DNA of 64,000 nucleotides from UBA6448 sp051893155 (GCA_051893155.1 JBJFGY010000017.1:1-64000); one strand, 5' to 3'. Shown: positions 48,272 to 57,092, numbered from the stretch's first letter. Numbers and translations are program-made. The notes: a model not told the origin generated them from the letters alone.

Positions 48272-50318
48272 ATTCACCTTTTAAAGTAATAACTCGATCA
48301 AACAAATTATCTTGTTTTTTATGTGATATATAAATTATTGTTTTTTCTGGATATTCTCTAATAATATTTTTAATTATTGTTTTTTCCATAAAATAATCTA
48401 TTTCACTAAGTGCTTCATCTAAAATTAATATTTTACTATTTCTTAATAAAGCCCTTGCTAAAATAATTCTCTGTTTTTCACCTCCTGATATATTAATCGA
48501 ATCATTACTTATTCCAAAATCATATCTTAATTTTCTTTTATTAACAATTAAATCGATTAAACAAATTTTACAAACTTTATCAAAATTACTTTCATCTTTA
48601 TAATTAAATAAAATATTATTTTTTATTGTATCAGTATATAAATTTTCTTTTTGACCAACATAAACAATATTATTTTTTATTGTGTTAAGACTATAATCAT
48701 TGATATTTATACCATTTATATAAATATTACCATTATTTAAAGAAAATTCTCTAGTAAGTAGTTTACATAAACTACTTTTACCACTTCCACTTTTTCCTTT
48801 AATCATGATTTTTTCATTAGTTTTAACTACTTCACTAAAATCTTTTATAATGTAATTATAATTATCATAAGCAAAGCTTACATTTTCAAAAATAATATCG
48901 CCATTAATTAGTTTTTTACTTTCACCAACTTTTTCCTCTTTTATATTTATAAAATCACATATTTTATTAAAACTTGCTCGTAAAAAATTATATTTTGGTA
49001 TTAGTGATACTATATTTTTAATGGGGTCTATAAAATAAGATAAAAATGTATTATAAATAACTAAACTAATTAAAGAAAATTTATTATTATAAATTAAATA
49101 AAATCCATAAGTATTAATTAAAAAAAATGATAGTTCATAAAAAATATTTTTAATTGTTTCAAAAAAATTTATATTTATATTAAAAGAATAATTATCAAAA
49201 ATCAAATCACATATTTTATTTTCAATTTTATTTAAAATATTTTCAGTTTCATTTAAATTTTTTATACTATTTATCATATTAATATTTTCTAATAAAATAG
49301 TATTAACTTCTGTTTGATATTCAATATTTTTTCGTATTCTTTTATAAAAATATGGACTAATTAAAATAGAAATTATTATATAAATTACAACAAATATAAT
49401 TAATATAAATGTTATTTTAATATTTAAATTTAAAAGAACTATAAAAGCAGCAAGGCAAATCATTAAGTCTAAAAATGCAAAAATAAATATTTGTGAAAAT
49501 AATTCTTTAATACTACTTATTTCGTTTACTCGTGACATTATTTCACCACTGCTTCTTGATTCAATAACATTTAAAGGAAGATGAAATAAATGATTAATAA
49601 ATTCCTTAAAAACACTTATATCAATATTTTTATTAATATGATTTTCATAGTATTTTTTTAAATAATCAAAAATTATTTTAAAAATAATACAAACTAAAAA
49701 TATAAAAATTATTATTTTAATTGTATTTTGAAATGCATTGTTTGAAATAAATTCATTCATTATTTTAAAATACATTCCAGATATTACAGTAATAATTGTT
49801 AATAAAAAACTACATAATAATGCATTAATACATAATTTTTTATTTTTTATTAAAATTTTTATAAAAAGACTATAAATACTATTTTCTTTTTCTAATAAAA
49901 TAATTTTATCTTTAGGAGTAAATTGTAAAATAACGCCAGTAAATATTTTATTAAAATCATCTTTAGTCATTTTTATCTTGCCTTTACTAGGATTCATTAA
50001 AATATAATTTGAATTTTTAATACCATATAAGCACATAAAATGCGTAAGACCATTATCATATTTCACGTGTACAATCGCAGGCAAAATAATGTTATCTAAT
50101 TCTTTATCTTCAAATTTTTTAGCTATAGCATCAAATCCATACTTTTCCGCGGCTTTAAGTAAATGATAGACACTAACCCCTTGCATTGATGTATAAGTAT
50201 CAAGTCTAATCTTTTCTATTGGAACATAACCATTATAAAATCTTATAATAGATTGAAGACAACAAGCACCACAATCTTTTACATCTCTTTGACAAACTAT
50301 TACTATTTTATTTTTCAT
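48261..50318 (-). CDS. Peptidase-containing ABC transporter (bacteriocin exporter)
   Basis: A 685-residue PCAT protein: N-terminal C39 peptidase (about 1-135) with catalytic Cys16 in RDVKDCGACCL and His93 in LTHFMCLYG; a six-helix ABC domain; and an ATPase with Walker A KGKSGSGKSSL, signature ISGGEKQRI and Walker B ILILDEALSEID. It cleaves GG leaders and exports the peptide. The third catalytic position, usually Asp in DP, is Asn109 (MNPSKG). It heads the four-gene operon with the accessory protein and two GG-leader peptides. Confidence 0.93.
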   Translation of the reverse strand: MKNKIVIVCQRDVKDCGACCLQSIIRFYNGYVPIEKIRLDTYTSMQGVSVYHLLKAAEKYGFDAIAKKFEDKELDNIILPAIVHVKYDNGLTHFMCLYGIKNSNYILMNPSKGKIKMTKDDFNKIFTGVILQFTPKDKIILLEKENSIYSLFIKILIKNKKLCINALLCSFLLTIITVISGMYFKIMNEFISNNAFQNTIKIIIFIFLVCIIFKIIFDYLKKYYENHINKNIDISVFKEFINHLFHLPLNVIESRSSGEIMSRVNEISSIKELFSQIFIFAFLDLMICLAAFIVLLNLNIKITFILIIFVVIYIIISILISPYFYKRIRKNIEYQTEVNTILLENINMINSIKNLNETENILNKIENKICDLIFDNYSFNININFFETIKNIFYELSFFLINTYGFYLIYNNKFSLISLVIYNTFLSYFIDPIKNIVSLIPKYNFLRASFNKICDFINIKEEKVGESKKLINGDIIFENVSFAYDNYNYIIKDFSEVVKTNEKIMIKGKSGSGKSSLCKLLTREFSLNNGNIYINGININDYSLNTIKNNIVYVGQKENLYTDTIKNNILFNYKDESNFDKVCKICLIDLIVNKRKLRYDFGISNDSINISGGEKQRIILARALLRNSKILILDEALSEIDYFMEKTIIKNIIREYPEKTIIYISHKKQDNLFDRVITLKGEYEK

Positions 50319-50503
50319 TTATTTATCCTCCTTTCACCCTACTTATACTCACAATAAATTATTTTTCCTTTTTATTTTTTTACTTTTAAAATTTTTAATT
50401 TAAATTTAACAATTTTTTACTAAAATTAATAATAAAATTTTACAATTATTAACAGTTATATTTTTAGGACTTAGACAATATAATTTACTATGTATAAGGA
50501 GGA
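50319..50503. other. Divergent intergenic region, bacteriocin operon / spoIIIAH
   Basis: About 190 bp, extremely AT-rich. The transporter start has GGAGGATAAATAA before it and spoIIIAH has AAGGAGG. An imperfect direct repeat (ATTGTNAAATTT) occurs twice, 33 nt apart, in the minus orientation, but may be chance in such AT-rich DNA. No clear consensus promoter can be assigned. Confidence 0.4.
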
Positions 50504-50512
50504 ATGAAAGTA

Positions 50513-51007
50513 TTGATTAATAAACAAAATTTATGGTTTATAACTTTATTTGCACTTATTTTAATTTTAGGAATTTATTATATTACATTACCGGATAATG
50601 CCATACCAACATTTTCGACTAATGAAACAAACTTACAAAATACAATCGAAGTTACAGATTCTGATGTAATTATAGCTCTTAAAGTTGAAGAAGAAGAAAA
50701 AATATTAAAAGAAATGGAAGAAGCACAAAAAATATTACTAGATAATGCTGCAACTACAGAAGAAAAAAATGCTGCATATGAAACATTACAACAACTTAAT
50801 TTTAAAAAAGGCAAAATAGTTGAAATAGAAAAATTAATTAAAGAAAAATTTGATGTTGATTCATGTGTTAAAATTGATGGAAATAAAATAAATATTACGT
50901 TATCATGTGAAGATAAAGGTGCAGAATTTGCAAATAATGTTATTAAAGAAGTACAAACACTTTATAGTTCGCAAATGTATATAACAATTAAATTTCAAAG
51001 TAAATAG
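50513..51007 (+). CDS. spoIIIAH: Stage III sporulation protein AH
   Basis: A 164-residue protein with an N-terminal membrane helix (about 6-23), an acidic helical stretch and the C-terminal YscJ/FliF-like ring-building domain. The NKQNLWFITL opening, KILLDNAATTEEKNAAYE segment and INITLSCEDKGAEFANNVIKEV strand-helix match SpoIIIAH, which forms the mother-cell channel with SpoIIQ. TTG 50513 is chosen: AAGGAGG is 10 nt upstream and the N-terminus then aligns with B. subtilis; the ATG at 50504 is 1 nt from the site. spoIIIAA-AG are not beside it. Confidence 0.85.
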   Translation: MINKQNLWFITLFALILILGIYYITLPDNAIPTFSTNETNLQNTIEVTDSDVIIALKVEEEEKILKEMEEAQKILLDNAATTEEKNAAYETLQQLNFKKGKIVEIEKLIKEKFDVDSCVKIDGNKINITLSCEDKGAEFANNVIKEVQTLYSSQMYITIKFQSK

Positions 51008-51072
51008 GCTTATATATTACCTTTTTTTTGTATTTTTCATAATATATTATGAAGCATAAGAAAGGAAGGCCT

Positions 51073-51282
51073 ATGAAAAAAATGTTATTAACCAAAAGAG
51101 AACAAGAAATTTTTGAACTTTTAGTTCTTAACAAATCAACTAAAGAAATAGCCGAAAAACTCAATATTAGTCAAAAAACTGTTCGAAATCATATATCTAA
51201 TACAATGCAAAAATTAGGTGTTAAAGGCCGATGTAATGCGATAATAGAATTATTAAAACTTGGAGCAATTTCATTAGATTAA
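51073..51282 (+). CDS. gerE: LuxR-type DNA-binding protein GerE
   Basis: A 69-residue stand-alone LuxR-type HTH: LTKREQEIFELLVLNKSTKEIA, then KTVRNHISNTMQKLGVKGR and AIIELLKLG. This matches GerE in length and lack of a receiver domain; GerE is the last mother-cell regulator, controlling coat genes with SigK. ATG 51073 follows AAGGAAGG. It sits between spoIIIAH and gerM. Confidence 0.85.
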   Translation: MKKMLLTKREQEIFELLVLNKSTKEIAEKLNISQKTVRNHISNTMQKLGVKGRCNAIIELLKLGAISLD

Positions 51283-51283
51283 T

Positions 51284-51307
51284 AAAAAAGCCAATAAGGC
51301 TTTTTTT
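51284..51307 (+). terminator. gerE terminator
   Basis: AAAAAAGCC/GGCTTTTTT stem (51284-51292 with 51298-51306), AATAA loop and T run. Confidence 0.85.
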
Positions 51308-51351
51308 GAATAAAGAATAAAATATTAAATATAATTTATTAGGTGATGTAA

Positions 51352-52254
51352 ATGCTAAAAAGACGTGCTATAAAAAGAATAATTATATCTACAGGTGCAC
51401 TTCTTATATTTTTTTTAATTTATTTTTTCCCAAATCAAAATAATTTTTCTATTCCAGAAGAAGTAATATATATTGAAGAATTAACTTTACCACTATATAC
51501 AATAGATCAAAATAATTATGTTGCAAGAACAAATATTATAAAAAAAGAAAATGATGATATAAACTATATAATAAATGTTTTAACAAAAGGTTCAATTAAT
51601 TCAAATTATCTACCTAGTAATTTTTACTCGCCTATACCAAAAGGTACAAAGTTAATTGACTATAGCTTAAATGATGGACTTTTAAAACTTAATTTTTCAA
51701 AAGAATTATTAAATGTAACAAAATCAGATGAAGAAAAAATGCTTGAAAGTTTAATATATTCATTATGTGAACTTGATAATGTAAATAAAATTATGATTTT
51801 TGTTGAAAATGAAAAATTAAACGAACTTCCAAATTCAAAGACTAAACTACCTACCGTTTTAGATAAAACTTACGGAATAAATAAAGTATATGATATTAAA
51901 AATATTAAAGATACCACTAAAACAACAATATACTATTTAAGTAAATATGAAGATGATTTATATTATGTTCCAATTACAAAAATTACTAATAATGATGAAA
52001 AAAATTATGTAGAAATAATCGTTAATGAATTAAAAACTTCTCCAATTTATGAAAGTAATTTATTAAGTTATTTAAATGCTAGTTATGAACTTGAAAGTTA
52101 TGAAATACTAGAAAATTCTATTACATTATCATTTAATAATAATTTAATTGCTTCTTTAGAAGATAAAGATTTAGTAGAAAAAGTTAAATATTCAATTTCA
52201 CTTTCTTTAAGGGACACATATAATCTAGATAATATTATAATTAATGTGAATTAA
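51352..52254 (+). CDS. gerM: Spore germination protein GerM
   Basis: A 300-residue protein with an N-terminal anchor (about 9-27) and two tandem GerM domains (about 65-155 and 205-298), each with the LIDYSLNDGLLKLNFSKEL-type strand pattern and a helix-strand ending. GerM in Bacillus is made early in sporulation and is needed for sporulation and germination, and contributes to SpoIIIAH-SpoIIQ function. Start has AGGTGATGTAA. Confidence 0.88.
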   Translation: MLKRRAIKRIIISTGALLIFFLIYFFPNQNNFSIPEEVIYIEELTLPLYTIDQNNYVARTNIIKKENDDINYIINVLTKGSINSNYLPSNFYSPIPKGTKLIDYSLNDGLLKLNFSKELLNVTKSDEEKMLESLIYSLCELDNVNKIMIFVENEKLNELPNSKTKLPTVLDKTYGINKVYDIKNIKDTTKTTIYYLSKYEDDLYYVPITKITNNDEKNYVEIIVNELKTSPIYESNLLSYLNASYELESYEILENSITLSFNNNLIASLEDKDLVEKVKYSISLSLRDTYNLDNIIINVN

Positions 52255-52293
52255 ATAAAAAAAATAAACCATATTAATTATGGAGATGATTAT

Positions 52294-52620
52294 ATGCCAG
52301 TTATTGCATTTAAAAAGAAACTTAAAGGATATGATGTAAGCTTTGCTTTTAATACTTGTTATAATAATGAATGTAAATTAAAAATTAAAAATACTGATGT
52401 TTGTTTTTCTGAAGAAGAAAAACAAATAAATGAAGTAATAAAAAATTTTGATGAAAAAGCTTATCAAAAATATTTAGATAAATATAATATCATTTTTATA
52501 GCGCTTGCAAAATATTTTATTGATAAAATACCAAATATTTTCTCAATAAAATTTGAAGATAAAAATCAAAAATGTATTTTATATGTGGACGAAATTGAAA
52601 ATTTTAGTCAAAAAGATTAA
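52294..52620 (+). CDS. Small protein of unknown function
   Basis: A 108-residue cytosolic-looking protein with three Cys in the N-terminal half (CYNNECKLKI, VCF), a helical middle and a beta C-terminus. The ATG has GGAGATGAT. It follows gerM at 40 nt and may share its transcript. Family not recognised. Confidence 0.55.
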   Translation: MPVIAFKKKLKGYDVSFAFNTCYNNECKLKIKNTDVCFSEEEKQINEVIKNFDEKAYQKYLDKYNIIFIALAKYFIDKIPNIFSIKFEDKNQKCILYVDEIENFSQKD

Positions 52621-52626
52621 TTTTTC

Positions 52627-52655
52627 TTGTAAATAAAAAAAATTTGATATATAAT
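52627..52655 (+). promoter_or_regulatory. Sigma-A promoter of tRNA-Arg
   Basis: TTGTAA (52627-52632), 17-nt spacer and TATAAT (52650-52655), 11 nt before the tRNA. Confidence 0.75.
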
Positions 52656-52666
52656 GTAATTGTGAT

Positions 52667-52743
<77 letters not shown>

Positions 52744-52757
52744 TAATTAAGTTTTTT

Positions 52758-52788
52758 AAAAGTAACTATTATAAAGTTACTTTTTTTT
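52758..52788 (+). terminator. tRNA-Arg terminator
   Basis: AAAAGTAACT/AGTTACTTTT stem (52758-52767 with 52775-52784) and T run. Confidence 0.85.
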
Positions 52789-52872
52789 ATTTAATAATTT
52801 ATTTGCAAGAACAATACCTATTGGTAAACATATAATATATATTATTACAATTTTATTATTATCCTTACTTTT
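52777..52872 (-). pseudogene. Remnant of a paralogue of the 52885-53700 gene
   Basis: An open minus-strand stretch between stops, with no start codon, encodes KSKDNNKIVIIYIICLP followed by IGIVLANKLLN. It matches the N-terminal anchor of the adjacent gene (NKKNNSLVTILITVIV, VPIGIFLEKNILN). It looks like the 5' part of a tandem duplicate left after deletion, and it has lost its start. Confidence 0.6.
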
Positions 52873-52884
52873 TTATAAAAACAT

Positions 52885-53700
52885 TTAATTATTAAGTTTC
52901 TCAATTGAATAAAAATAATAATCATTATTATGCATTTTAAATGATATTTTTAATTTATTATAATTATTGCAATTATCTTTTGTAATTTCTTCCGAATTTT
53001 CATTATATGAAACATATAAATATACATTGCCATTGATTAATTCATATTTATATAAGTAATCTACGAAAGAACTTGTCATACCACCTCCACAAGGAGCATT
53101 ATAATATGCATTATATTTTTCTGAATATATATATTGACCTGCAAATGTATTTACTTTAAAACTTCGATTTGTTATTTTTTTACCAAAAGAAATATTTTCA
53201 TAATTTTTTTCAACATTACTTGCATCATATTTAACAACACATTGTTCACCTGTTAAAGTTCCATCCTTATAATAAAAATTTTCTTTTTCAGTATCATAAA
53301 TAAAATCATCCAAATTTTCAACGCTTTTTCTTTCAAGAACTTTTAAATCCTCATTTAAACTTAAATATAATAATTCATCTTCATTAAGATTTTCTATAGT
53401 AAAATTATAGTTTTTTTTCATAAATAAAAAAATTGGTCGAATATTTTCATATCTTTTTTGTATTTTGTTTAATTCCTCTATTGTAATGGTTTCTTTTTTT
53501 ACATTTAATTCATCATTAGAATTTTCGTTAGTTACTAGGTTGTTAGTTACTATGTTATTATTATCAATTTTAGAATTATTATTTAAAATATTTTTTTCTA
53601 AAAATATACCTATTGGCACACAAATAATTACACATACTATTACTGTAATTAAAATTGTAACTAAACTATTATTTTTCTTATTTTTAGTACCATCTATCAT
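52885..53700 (-). CDS. Membrane-anchored exported protein, paralogue of 36856-37644
   Basis: A 271-residue protein with an N-terminal anchor (about 13-33), an Asn-rich linker and an extracellular domain with Cys residues including APCGGGMTSS. Ribosome site GAGGTGAGG. Shares overall organisation with the protein at 36856-37644 and has a truncated copy just downstream, so it belongs to a small expanding family. Function unknown. Confidence 0.6.
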   Translation of the reverse strand: MIDGTKNKKNNSLVTILITVIVCVIICVPIGIFLEKNILNNNSKIDNNNIVTNNLVTNENSNDELNVKKETITIEELNKIQKRYENIRPIFLFMKKNYNFTIENLNEDELLYLSLNEDLKVLERKSVENLDDFIYDTEKENFYYKDGTLTGEQCVVKYDASNVEKNYENISFGKKITNRSFKVNTFAGQYIYSEKYNAYYNAPCGGGMTSSFVDYLYKYELINGNVYLYVSYNENSEEITKDNCNNYNKLKISFKMHNNDYYFYSIEKLNN

Positions 53701-53747
53701 AACCTCACCTCTTATTATAAGATTATCATATTATAAAAAATAATTCA

Positions 53748-53777
53748 TTAAAAAAGTAAGATTTTGTCCTACTTTAC
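53748..53777 (-). terminator. miaB terminator
   Basis: On the minus strand AAGTAGGA pairs with TCTTACTT around CAAAA, followed by T. Confidence 0.8.
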
Positions 53778-53778
53778 A

Positions 53779-55182
53779 TTATTTTACTATATTGCCATCT
53801 AAACTAAAACTTTTAGCGTCTGTTATTTTAACAGAAACAATGTTACCTATTTCTTTTTTATCACAAGCCACATTTACAAGTTTCATAGTTTCCGTATAAC
53901 CATATAATTTTTCTTTATCTTTTTCACTTTCACCAATTAAAAGAACTTTAACTACTTTATTTAATAGTTTTTCATTACTTTCTTTAGAATATTTGTTAAC
54001 TAATTCATTTAATCTATGTAATCTATTTTCTTTTTCTTCTTGAGATACATCATCTTTCATAAATGATGAAGCAGTACCTTTTCTTTCGGAATAAATAAAT
54101 GTATATGCACCATCATATTTACAATAATTTACAATATCTAAAGTTTCTTGAAAATCTTCTTCTGTTTCGGAAGGAAAACCAACTATTATATCAGTGGTAA
54201 TCGCCACGCCTGGTATTTTTTCTTTCATTTTATTAAATAATGTAATATATTCTTCTTTAGTATATCTTCGATTCATCTTCTTTAATATTCTATTACTACC
54301 TGATTGAATAGGAAGATGAATATAAGGCATAATATTATCATACTTACTTATTACATCAATCATTTTATCAGTAAAATCCCATGGATGAGATGTAACAAAT
54401 CTAAGTCTTGGAATTCCAAGTTTTGCAACATTTTCAAGTAAAGTTGCAAAATCATAACCTAAATTTAAATCTTTTCCGTAAGCATTAACATTTTGGCCAA
54501 GTAAAGTTATTTCTTTATAACCTGAATCTACTAATGCTTTACATTCATTTAAAATACATTCCATTTTTCTACTACGTTCTCTACCTCTTGTATATGGAAC
54601 AATACAATATGTACAAAATTTATCACAACCAAACATTACATTAACCCAAGCGCAAATATTTGAATCTCTTTTATAAATTATATTTTCTGGAACAATATCG
54701 CTATTTGAATGAACTAATATATTTTGCTTATCAAGTTTTTCAATTAATAGTTTAGGTAAATCAAAAATATTATTTGGGCCAATTACAATATCAACATATT
54801 TATGATTTTTTTCAATATCTTCAACTACATCAACTTGACCAGCCATACAACCCATTAAAATAATAATTAAATCTTTTTTTTCTTTTTTTAAATGTTTACA
54901 TCTACCTAAATAGCCAAACACTTTATCATGAGCATTTTCTCTTATTGCACAAGTATTTAATACTACTATATCTGCTTTTACTAATTCATCAGTTTTTGTA
55001 AATCCTAACATTTCTAAATATGAAGATATTTGCTCACTATCATGAACATTCATTTGACAACCATATGTTTTAAGAAAATATTTTTTTCCTTCATATATTT
55101 TTTTTATTTCATTATCAACATTTAAATAATTAATTTTAGTTTCAGATCTATCTTTTGCAATATCATAATTTGGTTTTAACAT
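53779..55182 (-). CDS. miaB: tRNA-2-methylthio-N6-dimethylallyladenosine synthase
   Basis: A 467-residue radical-SAM methylthiotransferase. N-terminal UPF0004 cysteines (TYGCQMNVHDSE, LNTCAIRENA, LMGCMAG), the radical-SAM motif GCDKFCTYC and a C-terminal TRAM domain (VKVLLIGESEKD... SVKITDAKSFSLDG) are all present. ATG 55182 follows GGAAGTGA. Confidence 0.96.
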   Translation of the reverse strand: MLKPNYDIAKDRSETKINYLNVDNEIKKIYEGKKYFLKTYGCQMNVHDSEQISSYLEMLGFTKTDELVKADIVVLNTCAIRENAHDKVFGYLGRCKHLKKEKKDLIIILMGCMAGQVDVVEDIEKNHKYVDIVIGPNNIFDLPKLLIEKLDKQNILVHSNSDIVPENIIYKRDSNICAWVNVMFGCDKFCTYCIVPYTRGRERSRKMECILNECKALVDSGYKEITLLGQNVNAYGKDLNLGYDFATLLENVAKLGIPRLRFVTSHPWDFTDKMIDVISKYDNIMPYIHLPIQSGSNRILKKMNRRYTKEEYITLFNKMKEKIPGVAITTDIIVGFPSETEEDFQETLDIVNYCKYDGAYTFIYSERKGTASSFMKDDVSQEEKENRLHRLNELVNKYSKESNEKLLNKVVKVLLIGESEKDKEKLYGYTETMKLVNVACDKKEIGNIVSVKITDAKSFSLDGNIVK

Positions 55183-55197
55183 AAAAATCACTTCCAA

Positions 55198-55478
55198 CTA
55201 AATCGTATTATAGCAAAATTTATATTTAATTGAAAGGGATTTTGGATAAACTGGGATATTATTAAGAAATTCTTAATAATTAAGAAAGTTTATAATTATA
55301 ATAGGGATGCATGATATGAAATAATTTGTTACCCAAAACCCGCTTTCATTAGTAATTTACCTTATTTAGAAATATATTTCAATACATTCGACAAAACTAG
55401 AAAAAAATAGAATTATATCGACAAAATTTATCATTTTTTTCATAAAAAAATTAATGAATTATCATTAATGAATTATCA
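55198..55478 (-). promoter_or_regulatory. miaB upstream region with Spo0A-box-like sites
   Basis: A 281-bp gene-free stretch. In the minus orientation TTTTGTCGAA (55387-55396) and TTTTGTCGAT (55417-55426) match the 0A box, 30 nt (about three turns) apart. Downstream are a TATAAT (55207-55212) before miaB and an imperfect palindrome, TTCTTAATTATTAAGAA, near 55265-55285. A 6-codon ATG frame with AAGG upstream lies near 55340. The sites could control miaB or an unannotated RNA. Confidence 0.45.
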
Positions 55479-55489
55479 TTAATTTTTAG
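55442..55489 (-). terminator. serS terminator with direct repeat
   Basis: On the minus strand AAAATTAATGA and TCATTAATTTT form a stem around a tandem repeat of TTAATGATAATTCA, followed by seven T. Confidence 0.7.
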
Positions 55490-56765
55490 GAATAACTTTA
55501 TCTTTTCCACCCATATAAGGTTGTAATACTTTTGGTATATTTATACTACCATCTTCATTATAATTATTTTCAACAAAAGCAATTAAAGCTCTTGGAGAAG
55601 CAAGCACAGTATTATTTAAGGTATGAACAAAATATGTACCATTTTCACCTTTGGTTCTTATACCAAGTCTTCTTGCTTGAGCATCAGATAAATTTGAACA
55701 TGATCCTACTTCAAAATATTTTTTTTGTCTTGGACTCCATGCTTCAACATCACAAGATTTTACCTTAAGATCTGCTAAATCACCACTACAGCACTCAATA
55801 GTTCGTACTGGAATATCTAAATTTCTAAATAATTCAACAGTAGCTTTCCACATTTTATCATACCAATTCCATGAGTCTTCTGGTTTACATAAAACTATCA
55901 TTTCCTGTTTTTCAAATTGATGAACTCTATAAACACCTTTTTCTTCAATTCCATGAGCACCACCTTCTTTTCTAAAGCATGGTGAATATGAAGTAAGAGC
56001 AATGGGAAGTTTTTTTTCATCAACTATTTGTCCTAGATATCTTCCTATCATAGAATGCTCAGAAGTACCGATTAAATACAAATCTTCACCTTCTATTTTA
56101 TACATCATAGCTTCCATTTCAGGGAAACTCATAACACCTTCCACAACAGAACTATGAATCATAAAAGGTGGAATAGTATATGTAAAACCTTTGTCAATCA
56201 TAAAATCTCTAGCATAAGAAAGCATAGCACTATGAATTCTAGCAATATCACCAGTTAAATAATAAAAACCTTCTCCAGAAGTTCTTCCAGCGCTTTCCTT
56301 ATCAAGTCCAGATAAACGCTCCATAATGTCAGCATGATGTGGAATTTCATAATTTGGAACTACAGGTTCTCCAAATCTTTCTAATTCTACATTTTTACTA
56401 TCATCTTTACCAATTGGAACACTTGGATCAATAATATTTGGAATTAAAAGCATCTTTTCATGGATTTCATTTTGAAGTCTTTCCTCATCAACAGTAAGGC
56501 TTGCAATTTGAGTATTAATTTCATTTACTCTTTTTTTTGCATGCTCAACTTTATCAATTTCTTTATTTCTTACATATTCACCAATTTTTGAACTAATATT
56601 ATTTTTTTCACATCTTAATTCATCAGCTTGGGATTTAATTTGACGAAATTTTTTATCTTTTTCTTCAATTTCATCAACTAAAGAAAGTTTTTCACTTTGA
56701 AACTTCTTTTTAATATTTTCTTTTACTAATTCCTTATTTTCCCTAATTAAGTTAATGTCTATCAT
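55479..56765 (-). CDS. serS: Seryl-tRNA synthetase
   Basis: A 428-residue class II synthetase. The N-terminal long coiled coil (about 30-105) that grips the tRNA-Ser variable arm precedes the core with motif 2 (SPCFRKEGGAHG) and motif 3 (LNNTVLASPRALIAFVE). ATG 56765 (MIDINLIREN) is the start: GAAAGGATT lies just upstream, while the in-frame ATG at 56801 is inside the T-box terminator. Confidence 0.96.
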   Translation of the reverse strand: MIDINLIRENKELVKENIKKKFQSEKLSLVDEIEEKDKKFRQIKSQADELRCEKNNISSKIGEYVRNKEIDKVEHAKKRVNEINTQIASLTVDEERLQNEIHEKMLLIPNIIDPSVPIGKDDSKNVELERFGEPVVPNYEIPHHADIMERLSGLDKESAGRTSGEGFYYLTGDIARIHSAMLSYARDFMIDKGFTYTIPPFMIHSSVVEGVMSFPEMEAMMYKIEGEDLYLIGTSEHSMIGRYLGQIVDEKKLPIALTSYSPCFRKEGGAHGIEEKGVYRVHQFEKQEMIVLCKPEDSWNWYDKMWKATVELFRNLDIPVRTIECCSGDLADLKVKSCDVEAWSPRQKKYFEVGSCSNLSDAQARRLGIRTKGENGTYFVHTLNNTVLASPRALIAFVENNYNEDGSINIPKVLQPYMGGKDKVIPKN

Positions 56766-56769
56766 TTTT

Positions 56770-56985
56770 ATCAATCCTTTCAATAAAAAAACACCACACA
56801 TTTAAGGAGCAAATGCTGCGGTGCCATCCTTTATATTACTTAATTATTTTATAACGGAAATTACCCGAAGTTTATTAAACTCTCTAGAAAGTAGATTCAT
56901 AAATATTTATTTATTAACTTTCATCAACCGTTAACTTTCTTTAAAATAAAATTATTTATTACTTTTCTTTCATCATTGATTTACA
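56770..56985 (-). promoter_or_regulatory. Serine T-box leader of serS
   Basis: On the minus strand the conserved T-box AAGGATGGCACCGCAGC is at 56815-56831 and a Stem I-like region (GATGAAAG... AGAGAG) precedes it. A terminator hairpin (CACCGCAGCATTT with AAATGTGTGGTG, 56792-56823) with a T run (56784-56791) overlaps the T-box. The bulge UGGC complements a GCCA 3' end, matching tRNA-Ser at 7409. A candidate specifier UCU lies at 56893-56895. Uncharged tRNA-Ser would favour the antiterminator. Confidence 0.85.
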
Positions 56986-57044
56986 AAGATATTGTAGCAT
57001 TTACTTTAAATTTTTACAAGAATAAATTTTCATATATTTACCAG

Positions 57045-57092
57045 TTGAAATTTATTTAATTTTAGATATAATATAACTGAAACATTTGTTTG
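57045..57092 (+). promoter_or_regulatory. Promoter and LexA-like operator of the umuC-type gene
   Basis: TTGAAA (57045-57050), 16-nt spacer, TATAAT (57067-57072), then GAAACATTTGTTTG (57079-57092), matching 11 of 14 positions of the Bacillus LexA consensus CGAACRNRYGTTYG. A repressor bound there would cover the start site. Confidence 0.6.

Noticed and set aside
50350..50480. Direct repeats upstream of the bacteriocin operon as quorum-sensing regulator sites
   Set aside because: The ATTGTNAAATTT repeats are imperfect, very AT-rich and without a nearby response regulator, so chance is likely.
56766..56801. Upstream ATG extension of serS
   Set aside because: It lies inside the T-box terminator hairpin and adds residues absent from SerRS; ATG 56765 has the ribosome site.
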